A DNA stretch of 64,000 nucleotides, from contig NZ_CP113929.1 in the NCBI RefSeq assembly GCF_029392075.1, positions 62,001 to 126,000 on the forward strand, written 5' to 3'. The notes beneath the pieces are model-generated. The model saw only the letters and a list, made by a program, of their open reading frames with translations. It was not told the origin of the DNA and did not search any database. Positions within the stretch are counted from its first letter, which is position 1. Each line of letters opens with the position of its first letter. Source of the DNA: Bifidobacterium sp. ESL0704. GTDB taxonomy: Bacteria; Actinomycetota; Actinomycetes; Actinomycetales; Bifidobacteriaceae. Below, piece by piece: positions 34,938 through 43,859 of the stretch. Both the position numbers and the translations under genes were made by a program.

Positions 34938-35127
34938 GTATAACATATCGATGGCTTTTGGGTAAACGATTGTTGTTTTCCAGAATATACAAAAGTTGTT
35001 CGATATGAGATTTATACCAACGATATTGTTGGCGTTGTGCATTGCAGTAGACGAAATATATATAAATTTGTTGGGTAAAGTTCCAAGGAACTTCAACTCA
35101 ACAGGCGGAAACGGGAAGAAGGATGAA

Positions 35128-36597
35128 ATGGCTTATTCGCAATTACTCAAAGGTGGAGTGGCGCTTACGGCCACCGTATGTATGCTGTTCTCCGGAGCAA
35201 GTGTGGGCAATGCCGCTGAAACGTCCACGGAAAATCAGCCCGTGACAGCTGTTGCCGTTGCTGCCTCTGCGGATCAGGCTAAGAAGGGCGTCGCGGTCAC
35301 CGTAAAGGAGCCGGAAGCGGCCGCTGCTTCTGTTGCCAAGGCCGATTTGCGGACCGCCCAGGTGAAGGTCGATGCGACAGCCGCTCAGACCAAGAAGGCT
35401 GCGGAACCTCAGAAGGCGCCGGTTCAGGCCCAAACTCCTGTCCGGCCTGAGGCCCAGGTCCCGCAGTCGGCCAAATCTGCACCGCAGGCAGCCAAGTCAT
35501 CAGTGCAAAATGCGGTTGATACCTCCGCTTTGAAGGCCGCGTTGGATGCTTTCCGTGCGGCAGGTTTGGATACCAACCCCGAGACCGCTGATTTCTATAA
35601 TGAAGCGCTCGATTTGTTTAATAATCCGACTTCTCAGGATGAGGTGGATGCTGAAACCGGCATGCTCAATAGCATTCGGTCTGATTATGAGGAAGCTGGA
35701 GATACCAGTGATACCACGATTCATGAGACCGTCGACAGTTTGAAGGCAGAGCTGCAACTTGTTATCAACAGCACGCTGGAAGCTCAGAAGAACAAGACTC
35801 AGTATCCGAATTGGGATGCCTCTGGCGTGGAGGGTAAGTTGGCCGCTGCCCAGAGTGTTTACAACGATGAGAATGCGACATCCGATAGCGTCACCAACGC
35901 CATGACCGAGCTTTCCGACGCCTATAACGCTGCGGTGAAGATGGAGACCCCGATTCATCAGGATCCGGTTAATCCCAATCCCGTTAAGCTTGATACCTAC
36001 GCTCTTGAAATGTGGATCAACAACGCGCCGTATCTCCTGCGGGACCGCTATACCGCAGAGAGCTTGGCCGCTTATGATAAGGCCATCGCTCAAGGCCGCG
36101 CCGATCTTGCCGAGGCGGCAGGCACTTCGAACTTCCTCGATCAGGATGCCATTGATGCGGACGTGAAGGCAATCGAGACCGCATTCGATCAGTTGGAGAT
36201 CAGCACTGCCGGCTGGAGGAGCATTCTGCAGGAAGATGTGAACTATGCTTACAGCAACTTCAAGCAAGCTGATTACACCGCTGAATCTTGGAAGCCGTTC
36301 GATGCGGCTCGCTCCGCCGGTAAGGCTGCTCTCGAGTCGGTCACCCGTGCTGAGCCTGACTACCGGACTCTTGACGCCAATCTGAAGACCGCCGAGCAAG
36401 GCCTGAAGAAGATTGGCAAGCAGGCTGATTTCATCAAGACCAATAACGCCAAGAATGATCCTGCTAAAAAGACTGACGGAAACAATACCGGCAAGAAGCT
36501 CGCGAATACCGGTTCCAATGTCGCAGCTGTCTCGCTTGTGGCTTTCATGGCTTTTGCTGCTGCTGCTGCTCTCACCGCGTTGCGCAGGCGCGACTGA
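35128..36597 (+). CDS. Cell-wall-anchored FIVAR-type surface protein (LANTG signal)
   Basis: A 489-residue secreted protein. Signal peptide 1-30 (LLKGGVALTATVCMLFSGASVGNAAE), Ala/Lys/Gln/Pro-rich spacer (31-125) and three or four helical FIVAR-like modules (about 128-430). Module phrases include LKAALDAFRAAGLD, VDSLKAELQLVINSTLEAQKNKTQYPNWDASGVEGKLAAAQSVYND, LEMWINNAPYLLRDRYTAESLAAYDKAIAQGRADL and YAYSNFKQADYTAESWKPFDAARSAGKAAL. The end is a sortase signal LANTGS (458), a hydrophobic stretch and RRRD. The upstream frame from 34996 is rejected because AAGGATGAA directly precedes ATG 35128. FIVAR modules bind sugars or proteins in other bacteria, so an adhesin role is likely. Confidence 0.87.
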   Translation: MAYSQLLKGGVALTATVCMLFSGASVGNAAETSTENQPVTAVAVAASADQAKKGVAVTVKEPEAAAASVAKADLRTAQVKVDATAAQTKKAAEPQKAPVQAQTPVRPEAQVPQSAKSAPQAAKSSVQNAVDTSALKAALDAFRAAGLDTNPETADFYNEALDLFNNPTSQDEVDAETGMLNSIRSDYEEAGDTSDTTIHETVDSLKAELQLVINSTLEAQKNKTQYPNWDASGVEGKLAAAQSVYNDENATSDSVTNAMTELSDAYNAAVKMETPIHQDPVNPNPVKLDTYALEMWINNAPYLLRDRYTAESLAAYDKAIAQGRADLAEAAGTSNFLDQDAIDADVKAIETAFDQLEISTAGWRSILQEDVNYAYSNFKQADYTAESWKPFDAARSAGKAALESVTRAEPDYRTLDANLKTAEQGLKKIGKQADFIKTNNAKNDPAKKTDGNNTGKKLANTGSNVAAVSLVAFMAFAAAAALTALRRRD

Positions 36598-36662
36598 GCT
36601 GAAGTTGCTGGTTCATGCTCATACGGGCTGATTCGCAGTGATGTAGAGCCCAGTTGAATGAT

Positions 36663-36701
36663 GAGACCGCCCCGGGAAACGATTCCTCCCGGGGCGGTCT
36701 C
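36663..36701 (+). terminator. Strong terminator after the FIVAR gene
   Basis: GAGACCGCCCCGGGA and TCCCGGGGCGGTCTC form a perfect 15-bp GC stem with a 9-nt loop, followed by TTGCAT. It lies 65 bp past the stop. Confidence 0.85.
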
Positions 36702-36756
36702 TTGCATAGGTAATGACAACAGCCGCACATGCTTGGTTCGGCTTAGACCCATCGAT

Positions 36757-37352
36757 GTGCGCTTGCCGTGGTTGCGTCTGAAAAGTGCACTTTGGGTGCG
36801 TTAAGTTGCATGTTTGTGGCGGTGGCGTCTGAAAGGTGCATGCTGGGATGGCTGGGGTGCATGTTTGTGACGGCGGCGTCGGAAACGTGCACTTTGGGTG
36901 CGTTAAGTTGCATGTTTGTGACGGTGGTGTTTGGAAAGTGCATGCTGGGAGCCGGGTGCGCACGTTTGTGACGGCGGTGTTGGAAACGTGCACTTTGGGT
37001 GCGTTAAGTTGCATGTTTGTGACGGTGGCGTCTGGAATGTGCGTGTTGGTGGGTGTGGGGTGCATGTTTGTGACGGTGGTGTTTGGAAAGTGCATGCTGG
37101 GAGGGCTGGGGTGCGCTTTTGTGACAGTGGCGCCGGGAAAGTGCATGTTAGAGGGCGCAGGGTGCATGTTTGTGACGGTGGTGTTTGGAAAGTGCATGTT
37201 GGAAGGGTTAAGTTGCACTTTTGTGACGGGAGCGCCGGGAAAGTGCATGTTGGAGGGCGCAGGGTGCATGTTTGTGACGGCGGTGTTTGAAAAGTGCATG
37301 TTGGGAGAGCTAGGGTGCGCTTTTGTGACAGTGGCGCCGGGAAAGTGCGACT
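36757..37352 (+). repeat. 51-bp direct-repeat array D (about 11.7 units)
   Basis: Units read GTGCATGTTTGTGACGGTGG, TGTTTGGAAA, GTGCATGCTGGGAGGGCTGGG. Tails alternate among CACTTTGGGTGCGTTAAGTT, CATGCTGGGAGGGCTGGG and CATGTTGGAGGGCGCAGG. G-tracts in the tails are strong on the plus strand. It lies between the FIVAR terminator and the AbgB-like gene; the long open frames on both strands are artefacts of the 51-bp period. Confidence 0.95.
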
Positions 37353-37805
37353 TCGGGCGGACACTCTGGCATGCGGTGGATCCATCTTCCGCTACTCCGA
37401 TTCGCATGTGGCGCAGCGTTTGGGCTCTCCCCCGCAATTATCCCCGCTTGGCATAGCTTTGCGGCATCGGCGGTCAAGCTTTGCGGAAGCTGCTCGGCAT
37501 TTCGGCGAGCAGATGCGCTTGGACCTTGATGATTCCATGGTGATCGTATTGGTTATTCCCATTTGTTGCGCGGATGCCGTTGAATCGCTGTGTGTGGAAT
37601 CCGATCCGGTCTTGTTGGCTGCAAATCGAGCATCCTCCCATTCCTTCATATGGTCGCGCTCCTTGGACAAACGCGCTATGGTGCAAGAATAGATCGTGAG
37701 GGATAATCGATGATGGCGACGCCAGGGAGGCTCGGTTCGTACTCGCGGATGCGGCGCAATGCCATCTCATAGAGATATACCAAGGTCCCGAAAGGAAGCG
37801 TTTCT
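37353..37805. other. Gap between array D and the AbgB-like gene
   Basis: No gene is supported. A plus-strand frame continues out of the array to 37692 and minus-strand frames overlap it, but neither has a recognisable family, start or ribosome binding site. The last 60 bp should carry the promoter of the amidohydrolase gene. Confidence 0.35.
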
Positions 37806-39254
37806 ATGGCAATTGATAGCAACAAGCAGCGAATCATGGACATCGTCGACGCGAAGAAAGACGAGTTCATCGAGGCGTCGGACCGCATCTGGGAGACACC
37901 CGAAACGCGTTTCACCGTGCCGAAGTCCGTCGAACAGCATTATAAAGTGCTTGAAAAGGAAGGCTTTGACATCCAAAAGGGCGTGGCCGGTATGGATTAT
38001 GCCTACATTGCCACGTACGGATCGGGCAAGCCGGTCATCGGCATCACCGCCGAATACGACGCGCTTGACAACCTGAGTCAAGAGGCCGGCAACCCCGAGC
38101 GCAAGCCACTCGTCCCGGGTGCTCCCGGCCAGGGGTGCGGCCACAACGTGCTCGGTACGGGTGCGCTGGGTGCCGCCGTCGCGCTGAAGACGCTGATGGA
38201 AGAAAAGCATCTTAAGGGAACGCTCAAGCTTTTCGGCTGCCCTGCCGAGGAGAGCGGTTATGGCAAGGCGTTCATGGCTCGTGCGGGCGTCTTCGATGGC
38301 GTGGATGCGGCCTTTACCTGGCATCCCGCCAGCACCACTGCCGTCGCCGGTGGTTCAGGGCTTGCCGTAATGCAGGCCAATTTCAGCTTCAAGGGTGTCG
38401 CCGCCCATGCCGCCGCTGCTCCTGAACGGGGGCGCGATGCGCTCGATGCTGCCACGCTGATGACGGTGGGTGTGCAGTTCCTGCGCGAGCACATCATCGA
38501 CGCCGCGCGCATCCACTACGCCTATCTTGATGCGGGCGGCGAGTCCGCGAACGTCGTGCATCCCACGGCGACGCTCTACTTCTTCGTGCGCGCCCCGTTC
38601 CTGGATCAGGCCAAGGAGATCTACGACCGCGTGGTCAAGATTGCCAAAGGCGCCGCGATGATGACGGATACCGATCTGTCGATCGACTTCGATTCTGCCT
38701 GCGCCAACTATGTGCCGAACCACCCGCTGAGCGAGGATATGGATCGTAATCTCGACTTGGTCGGCCCGTTGCAGCTCACTGACGAAGAGCTCGAGTTCGA
38801 GGGCAGGATTCAGGCCAACAATCCTAAGGGCTTCGAGGGTCCGCTTGCCGAGCAGTTGAAAGCCGCAAATCCGGAGCTGAGCGATGAGGAAGCAAGCAAG
38901 ATGGCCCATTCCAGCATGGCCCTGCCGAAGTTCCCGCTGATCTACACCACCGATACAAAGGGCCAGGCATCCACCGACGTTGGCGACGTAAGCTGGTGCA
39001 CCCCGACCGCGCAGTATTACGGTGGTTTCGAGCCGCTTGGCACTCCGGCGCATTCCTGGCAGTGGGTGGCTAATGGCCAGTCCAGTGTGGCGCATAAGGG
39101 ACTCGTGCAGGCCGCCAAGACGATTGCGTTGACCGCCTATGATGCCCTGACCGACCCCGAGCTTCTGCAGGCCGCGAAGGACGCCTATGCCAAGGAGTTC
39201 AAGGGCAAGCCTTACAAGTCGGTGATTCCTCCCGAAACCCAACCTCATGGCTGA
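37806..39254 (+). CDS. M20 family amidohydrolase (AbgB-like)
   Basis: A 482-residue cytoplasmic zinc amidohydrolase resembling p-aminobenzoyl-glutamate hydrolase subunit B. Visible M20 features: VIGITAEYDALDNLSQEAG (metal-ligand Asp), APGQGCGHNVLGTGALGAAVAL (His ligand), FGCPAEESGYGKAFM (catalytic Glu-Glu), TWHPASTT (His), the dimerisation-lid start MQANFSFKGVAAHAAAAPERGRDALDA, and C-terminal DTKGQASTDVGDVSWCTP...TPAHSWQWVANGQSSVAHKGL (distal His). Ribosome binding site GAAAGGAAG. The natural substrate may be aminobenzoyl-glutamate, an N-acyl amino acid or a dipeptide. It converges on the TcyP-like gene. Confidence 0.9.
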   Translation: MAIDSNKQRIMDIVDAKKDEFIEASDRIWETPETRFTVPKSVEQHYKVLEKEGFDIQKGVAGMDYAYIATYGSGKPVIGITAEYDALDNLSQEAGNPERKPLVPGAPGQGCGHNVLGTGALGAAVALKTLMEEKHLKGTLKLFGCPAEESGYGKAFMARAGVFDGVDAAFTWHPASTTAVAGGSGLAVMQANFSFKGVAAHAAAAPERGRDALDAATLMTVGVQFLREHIIDAARIHYAYLDAGGESANVVHPTATLYFFVRAPFLDQAKEIYDRVVKIAKGAAMMTDTDLSIDFDSACANYVPNHPLSEDMDRNLDLVGPLQLTDEELEFEGRIQANNPKGFEGPLAEQLKAANPELSDEEASKMAHSSMALPKFPLIYTTDTKGQASTDVGDVSWCTPTAQYYGGFEPLGTPAHSWQWVANGQSSVAHKGLVQAAKTIALTAYDALTDPELLQAAKDAYAKEFKGKPYKSVIPPETQPHG

Positions 39255-39313
39255 GTAACGTTTGTCTCGCTGTCGATTGTTTGAATTGGCAAGATTCATT
39301 GAAAATGGCGAGT

Positions 39314-39363
39314 ATAAAAGCCGTATCGATGGCGCTGAAATATGCGTCTCGATACGGCTTTTA
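39314..39363. terminator. Bidirectional terminator between abgB-like and tcyP-like genes
   Basis: TAAAAGCCGTATCGA (39314-39328) and TCGATACGGCTTTTA (39349-39363) form a perfect 15-bp stem with terminal A/T tracts. It lies between two convergent genes. Confidence 0.9.
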
Positions 39364-39449
39364 CCGTTGAGAGGAGCTGGCTCGTGGAGCTGGCTTGCGG
39401 AGCCGGTCTATGGAACGAGCTTGCGGAATGACCTGTAGATTATTCTGGA

Positions 39450-41162
39450 TTATTCGGTTTTGCCGTTGCTTTGATTCCCGGAGGGTCGCAGGCCGCACAT
39501 GTCGTCGCCTTGGCCGTCCAGGGCGGCGGACGGGGAGAAGCTCAGCAGGTTGCTGGCAGAGGAGAGATGCAATGGACTAGCCGTTGCAGCTGAGGTTCGA
39601 GCGGCACTTGCAGCATCTGTTGTTGAGTTGGCGTTGGAATCTGCCCGCGTATTGGAGCCTGCCTGTGTGTTGGAGCCGTTCTGGGATGCGTTGAGTTGTA
39701 TGGAAGCGTTTGCGCCCGCAGTTGCTTTGGCGCTCGCTACAGCCGTATCACTTGCTGCAAGCGGCTTGGCGGTGGCGGAATCCTGATTGGTGGCGGAATC
39801 CTGTTCGGCGTCCGTATCCAAACCATCCGTATCCAGATCCGAGTCGGTAAACTCCTTGCGGCCGTCGTAGAGGTCACGGTCGAGCTGATGTTCGGTTGCG
39901 GCGACGACGAAGGCGGTGTTGGAGGCTCCGGCCACGTTGAGGGCGGTGCGTCCCATGTCCACGATCTGCGAAATCGGCTGGGAGATGGCGATGAAGGCGA
40001 TCGGCAGGCCGGTGGCCGCGAACAGCGATGTGGCGGTGATGGTGGCGGTGCCGGGCACGCCGACGGTGCCGATCGAAACCAGCAGGGTCAGGGCGACGAG
40101 CATCAGATACTGCAATGGAGTGTAATGCATGTTGAGCGAGTTAACGGCGAATACCGCGAGCAGCGTAGGCCACACACCAGCGCATCCCGGCATACCCAGA
40201 TTCGCACCCAGCGAGGCGACGAACGAGGCGATGTCATCGGGCACGCCGCCCTTGCGTAGCTGGCGCACAGTCACCGGAATGGTGCCGATGCTGGACTCGG
40301 AAGTAAACGCGACGACGCCGGCGGGCCAGAAGAACTTGAAGAAGCGCAGCGGGTTGGTGCGAGTCGTAACGCCAAGAATGGCAGGTTGCACCACGAACAT
40401 CTGCAGCGCGATGGCGATGTAGGCCACGACCAGCACGAGCAGCAGCGGCAGCAGCGCGACGAGATTGCTCTTCGAGATAGCGGCGGCGATCAGCGCGAGA
40501 ACCGCGTAAGGCGTGAAACCGACGACGATCTGCGTGGCTTTGGAGAGCACGACGTTGCCGGCGTCCACGAAGATTTTGAATGGCTTCACAGCGGCCTCGC
40601 CTTTAGGCGTCGATGCGGCGGCGTTGTATGCTAGGCCGACGAGGATGGCGAAGATGACGACTGGCACGACCTGGTTGGCGGCCCAGTTGGCGACGAGATT
40701 CGAGGGGAAGAGCCCGACGATGGTATCGAGCACCTGCGGCACGTGTTTGGCTTGGTAGTGCTGAGGCATCGCGGCGTTGAAGCCCTTGCCGACGCCGAAC
40801 GCCAGCGCGAGTCCGAGCGTGACGAGCGAGGCGGTCAGTGTGTTCAGCAGCAGGAATACCACGGTTTTCACGCCGATGTTCTTCAGCCGCAGCGATGAGC
40901 CGAGGTTGGTGATGCTGGCGATGACGCTGAAGAGCAGCAAAGGCACGACGATGGCTCCGATGGCGTTCGACCAGACAGTGCCGAACGCGGCGACGTAGTC
41001 GGTGTGGCCCTTGAAAATCAGCCCCATCACGATGCCGAGCACGGTGGCGATGATGACGCGTGCGCTGAACCCGGCCTTTTTCGTGCGGCTCAGCACGGCG
41101 AGGCCGGCGAACAGCAGAACGGTGACGCCGAGCGCCAGCCAGTTCCATGTGATTTCGTTCAT
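39450..41162 (-). CDS. DAACS-family symporter, L-cystine/dicarboxylate type (TcyP-like)
   Basis: A 570-residue membrane protein. Residues 1 to about 430 carry eight TM helices and two hairpins of the dicarboxylate/amino acid:cation symporter fold: IIATVLGIVMGLIFKGHTDYV, NAIGAIVVPLLLFSVIASITNLGSSLRLKNIG, NQVVPVVIFAILVGLAYNAA, a serine-rich reentrant loop FTSESSIGTIPVTVRQL, SLGANLGMPGCAGVWPTLLAV and a Gly/Thr-rich GVPGTATITATSLFAATGLP. The order resembles TcyP/YdjN cystine symporters. A C-terminal Ala/Ser/Thr/Asn-rich cytoplasmic tail of about 140 residues is unusual. Ribosome binding site GAGAGGAAC. Directly upstream lie four copies of an 18-bp repeat. Confidence 0.87.
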   Translation of the reverse strand: MNEITWNWLALGVTVLLFAGLAVLSRTKKAGFSARVIIATVLGIVMGLIFKGHTDYVAAFGTVWSNAIGAIVVPLLLFSVIASITNLGSSLRLKNIGVKTVVFLLLNTLTASLVTLGLALAFGVGKGFNAAMPQHYQAKHVPQVLDTIVGLFPSNLVANWAANQVVPVVIFAILVGLAYNAAASTPKGEAAVKPFKIFVDAGNVVLSKATQIVVGFTPYAVLALIAAAISKSNLVALLPLLLVLVVAYIAIALQMFVVQPAILGVTTRTNPLRFFKFFWPAGVVAFTSESSIGTIPVTVRQLRKGGVPDDIASFVASLGANLGMPGCAGVWPTLLAVFAVNSLNMHYTPLQYLMLVALTLLVSIGTVGVPGTATITATSLFAATGLPIAFIAISQPISQIVDMGRTALNVAGASNTAFVVAATEHQLDRDLYDGRKEFTDSDLDTDGLDTDAEQDSATNQDSATAKPLAASDTAVASAKATAGANASIQLNASQNGSNTQAGSNTRADSNANSTTDAASAARTSAATASPLHLSSASNLLSFSPSAALDGQGDDMCGLRPSGNQSNGKTE

Positions 41163-41174
41163 GACGTTCCTCTC

Positions 41175-41246
41175 AATTACTTTGTATAAAATAATTACTT
41201 TGTATAAAATAATTACTTTGTATAAAATAATTACTTTGTATAAAAA
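41175..41246 (-). promoter_or_regulatory. Four tandem 18-bp repeats in the tcyP-like promoter
   Basis: AATTACTTTGTATAAAAT occurs four times head-to-tail, the last copy ending AAAATATG. On the coding (minus) strand each copy supplies TTATACAAAGTAAT, which contains a -10-like TTATAC. They end 12 bp from the ATG. Could be iterated operator sites or an expression-tuning variable repeat. Confidence 0.8.
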
Positions 41247-41961
41247 TATGTATATATGTATGGAATGAATATGGACTTGGCAATCTTAAACGGTATTTTC
41301 GTTGGGCTCAAGAAATTCTGAACACGGATATTCCGTATAATATCGCCAGTTTTAGGGGGGGTGTGGAAGAAGTCTGCTGATTTCGCCATGAAACCGTTAC
41401 CGTTGAGGCATATACGCAATTTTGCAAAATCGGTATAAATTATTCAAAATAAATTATTCAAATAATTGAATATCGAATACCTATCGAACGCCCATCGGTG
41501 AATAAATCTTTAAAAACGAAAATAGCGGCGAAATTATCGAACGATTCAGCGGCAACAAGACATCGTCATACAAGACATCATCGTGTGCAGACGAGAGTTA
41601 CAGTCGGCGGCTGAACGATAGAGCCCGGAGCCGTTGCTGCTGTCCGCAGAAGAAATTTGTGATGTCATGAATGCAACGATAACGGATGGAGACGATAAAC
41701 GCAATATCGAGTCTCGCGCAATGAACGTTTGGTGCGTAAAGAGAAATCTGGGTGACCCCGCTGTTGGATTACGAGGCTTGTGCGTCGGTATACGAAAGCG
41801 GGTTGGCGACCAATTGCCGTCAACCCGCGATGATTGATGTTGCGCTTCTATGTCATAGCCAACCCGTCAATGGCAGCAAGCGCGCTAACGCAATGTGCTG
41901 GTGCGCTTGAGGCGCAGGGTTGGGGAATGCGAGCTTTCGTGTTGTAGCCCGTGCGCTGATT
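41247..41961. other. AT-rich gap between the tcyP-like gene and HTH gene 1
   Basis: No gene is supported. It contains a run of seven G (about 41355-41361), AT-rich sequence to about 41600, and a hairpin GCGGGTTG (41798-41805) / CAACCCGC (41821-41828) that may end the HTH transcript from the minus strand. Small open frames (for example 41634-41837) show no family signal. Confidence 0.4.
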
Positions 41962-42342
41962 TCAGGCTGCCTTTGTTGTCGCGGTCTGGATCTCGATGTT
42001 GCTCCTGTGCCTGTCGTCGTTCTTCAGATGACTTTTCTCGGCGTCGCGGCGAATGATCTCCTCCGCGATGGAGCTGATGTTGCACAAGCGCAGCGCGTTG
42101 TTTCCACGCACGCCAGAAGCTTCTTCATTGCTGACAATGCCGGTTTTCACCAACGCGTCAACGGGGTTGATGCCATAGCTGCGGGCGATGTCGATGATTT
42201 CACCGGTCGCCAGTTTTCCTAACTTGATGCGCTTGTACAAAGTGGCATAGGGGATGCCAGCCTGTTGCGCGATCCTGTTGATGGAATCGTCGTGGGTAAC
42301 TTCTCGTAGCCATTCAATATGATTATGCCGAATTTCTTCCAT
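41962..42342 (-). CDS. Small helix-turn-helix protein, copy 1
   Basis: A 126-residue protein, IEWLREVTHDDSINRIAQQAG then IPYATLYKRIKLGKLATGEII. The HTH spans about residues 19-50 (SINRIAQQAGIPYATLYKRIK), followed by a conserved IDIARSYGINPVDALVKTG and RGNNALRL. The Lys/Arg/Asp-rich C-terminus is probably flexible. Close to 55% identical by eye over the first 95 residues to the protein at 43491-43859. Probable DNA-binding regulator; family otherwise unnamed to me. No Shine-Dalgarno is obvious. Lies in AT-rich, probably acquired DNA. Confidence 0.75.
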   Translation of the reverse strand: MEEIRHNHIEWLREVTHDDSINRIAQQAGIPYATLYKRIKLGKLATGEIIDIARSYGINPVDALVKTGIVSNEEASGVRGNNALRLCNISSIAEEIIRRDAEKSHLKNDDRHRSNIEIQTATTKAA

Positions 42343-42960
42343 GCTTTTATTTTCCGATAATTCAGGTGAAAATGGAAGAGAAAAAAATGCATGAAACGTT
42401 TGATTATTTTTCGGTTAATATTTATTTTTTATAGTAAACACGTTTTTTAGTCAGAAATTAGCGTTGTATGATAGGCCGAAAACCGTTGGAAAACTTAGGA
42501 AACTTCAATTTTGCGTAAAGGCGAGTAAAATTTCTTAAGTAATGCAATGAGGCAAGGTAATGTTTATACGCTTTTTTGATAAACGCAAACGGATCGAAAA
42601 AAATATTTTAAAAAATTTATATAAAACGTTTAGAATTGTATAATTCAGTTGTCAGCATAATTTAACTTGGGAACTGAAGGTGCGAAAGGCCAGGTGACGT
42701 TGTCAGCCCTAGCGGCATCCCCGCTTGAAGGCCACCTACGGATATAAGAGGTAAGAGACAGGTATAAAAGGGTACGGGGCCGATGGAATTCGAACCGGCG
42801 GCGAACCGGCGGTGAGATGGTGACGCCGGTTCGCCCATTGGCCGCTTGGCTCTGGATTGGCCGTGCCTCCGTGTTGCCGTGGTTGCTTATTCACCTTATG
42901 CCGGTTTCCGGAGGCCGTTCGGACTTATTCACCGTATGCTCAAGTCACGGAAGGTACACG
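42343..42960. other. AT-rich leader region between the HTH paralogues
   Basis: No gene is supported. 42360-42680 is strongly AT-rich with possible promoters for the minus-strand HTH gene 1. 42690-42840 is GC-richer with a short fold-back (AAGGCCAGGTG ... CCACCT). Confidence 0.4.
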
Positions 42961-43315
42961 GATTCCGGAGGGCTCCCGGTTTCTGGAAACCGCCTGAGTT
43001 CTGGAAACCGCCTGAGTTCTGGGAACCGCCTGAGTTCTGGAAACCGCCTGAGTTTCGGAGGCTATTCAGTTTTCGGAGATTTGTCCGGTGTCCCGTGATT
43101 GCCTGAGTTCCGGATATTGCGCGATTTCCGTCGGTATGTCCGATTTCCGTCGGTATGTCTGATTCCCGTCGGTATGCCCGGTTCCCGGAGACTGCCCGAT
43201 TCCCCGTCGGTATGTCCGATTCCCGCCGGTATGCCTGATTGTTGTCGGCATGTTCAGTTTCCGGAGGCTACCCGCTTGCCGGGCGGTATTCAGATTCCGA
43301 TCGGTCCCCCAATCG
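42961..43315 (+). repeat. Degenerate 18-19 bp repeat array between two HTH genes
   Basis: Four almost identical 18-bp units, TTCTGGAAACCGCCTGAG (42981-43052), are followed by about 15 degenerate units of 18-20 bp with TTCCGTCGGTATGTCCGA-type sequences up to about 43315. The phase is kept by a TTCC/TTCG start. An open frame reads repeating GNRLSS but there is no start signal. Located between paralogous HTH genes 1 and 2. Confidence 0.8.
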
Positions 43316-43490
43316 CCTTGTTGCGGCCGAATGCTGCACGATTCCCCAATTTTGCGCAGTGGATGATGGTTGCTGCCTGTCGCTTCGTTTCCGGATCCGT
43401 TTGCTTGCCGGCGATCGGGTTTGGGCGCGATCCCCAATATCAAGAGGTGCCAATATTAAGAGGTACTAATATTAAGAGATGTGTCCGGTC

Positions 43491-43859
43491 CTAGTCCTCG
43501 TCGGAGTTTTCTTGCGTTGACGGGTTGCCGTTGCCTGCCGAGCCTCTTGTGGGGGTGCTGCGCCGGACTATCTCAGCGGCGATGTCTTTGATGCTGCTGA
43601 GTCGCAGGGCGTTGTCTCCGCGAACGTCGCTCGCTTCTTCCTTGCCGATGACGTTGGTCTGGACCAACGCTTCCACTGGGTTCATGCCGTAACCGCGGGC
43701 GATCGCGATAATCTCGTCTGTAGTCAACGTGTCCAATTTGAAACGCTTATACAAAGTCGTATACGGAATCCTGCTCAATCGTGAAATCTTATTGATGGAG
43801 TCGTCGTGCGTGAGGCGTCTAAGCCATTCGATTGGGTTATTATTCGTATTTTTGGTCAT
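43491..43859 (-). CDS. Small helix-turn-helix protein, copy 2
   Basis: A 122-residue paralogue of copy 1: IEWLRRLTHDDSINKISRLS then RIPYTTLYKRFKLDTLTTDE, with IAIARGYGMNPVEALVQTNVIGKEEASDVRGDNALRL. HTH about residues 22-52; the tail is Ser/Asn/Glu/Asp-rich. Both copies keep the spacing from HTH to the NPVxALV and DNALRL blocks, so they likely fold alike and may dimerise. Upstream is AT-rich with no Shine-Dalgarno; TAATAA-like -10 elements suggest a short leader. A possible target is the 18-bp array between the copies. Confidence 0.75.
   Translation of the reverse strand: MTKNTNNNPIEWLRRLTHDDSINKISRLSRIPYTTLYKRFKLDTLTTDEIIAIARGYGMNPVEALVQTNVIGKEEASDVRGDNALRLSSIKDIAAEIVRRSTPTRGSAGNGNPSTQENSDED

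Noticed and set aside
3550..37352. CRISPR arrays
   Set aside because: No alternation of conserved repeat and unique spacer, variable tails are shared among units, and no cas genes are present in the window.
36619..37437. 272-residue minus-strand and 206-residue plus-strand frames in array D
   Set aside because: Same artefact of the 51-bp repeat; no start signal and no family.
42770..42820. tRNA-like TTCGAAC stretch on either strand
   Set aside because: The putative T-stem halves are not complementary and no acceptor or anticodon stem can be found.
42817..43106. Frame over the 18-bp array reading GNRLSS repeats
   Set aside because: 18 bp is six codons, so the frame is kept open; degenerate 19- and 20-bp units break it and no start site is seen.
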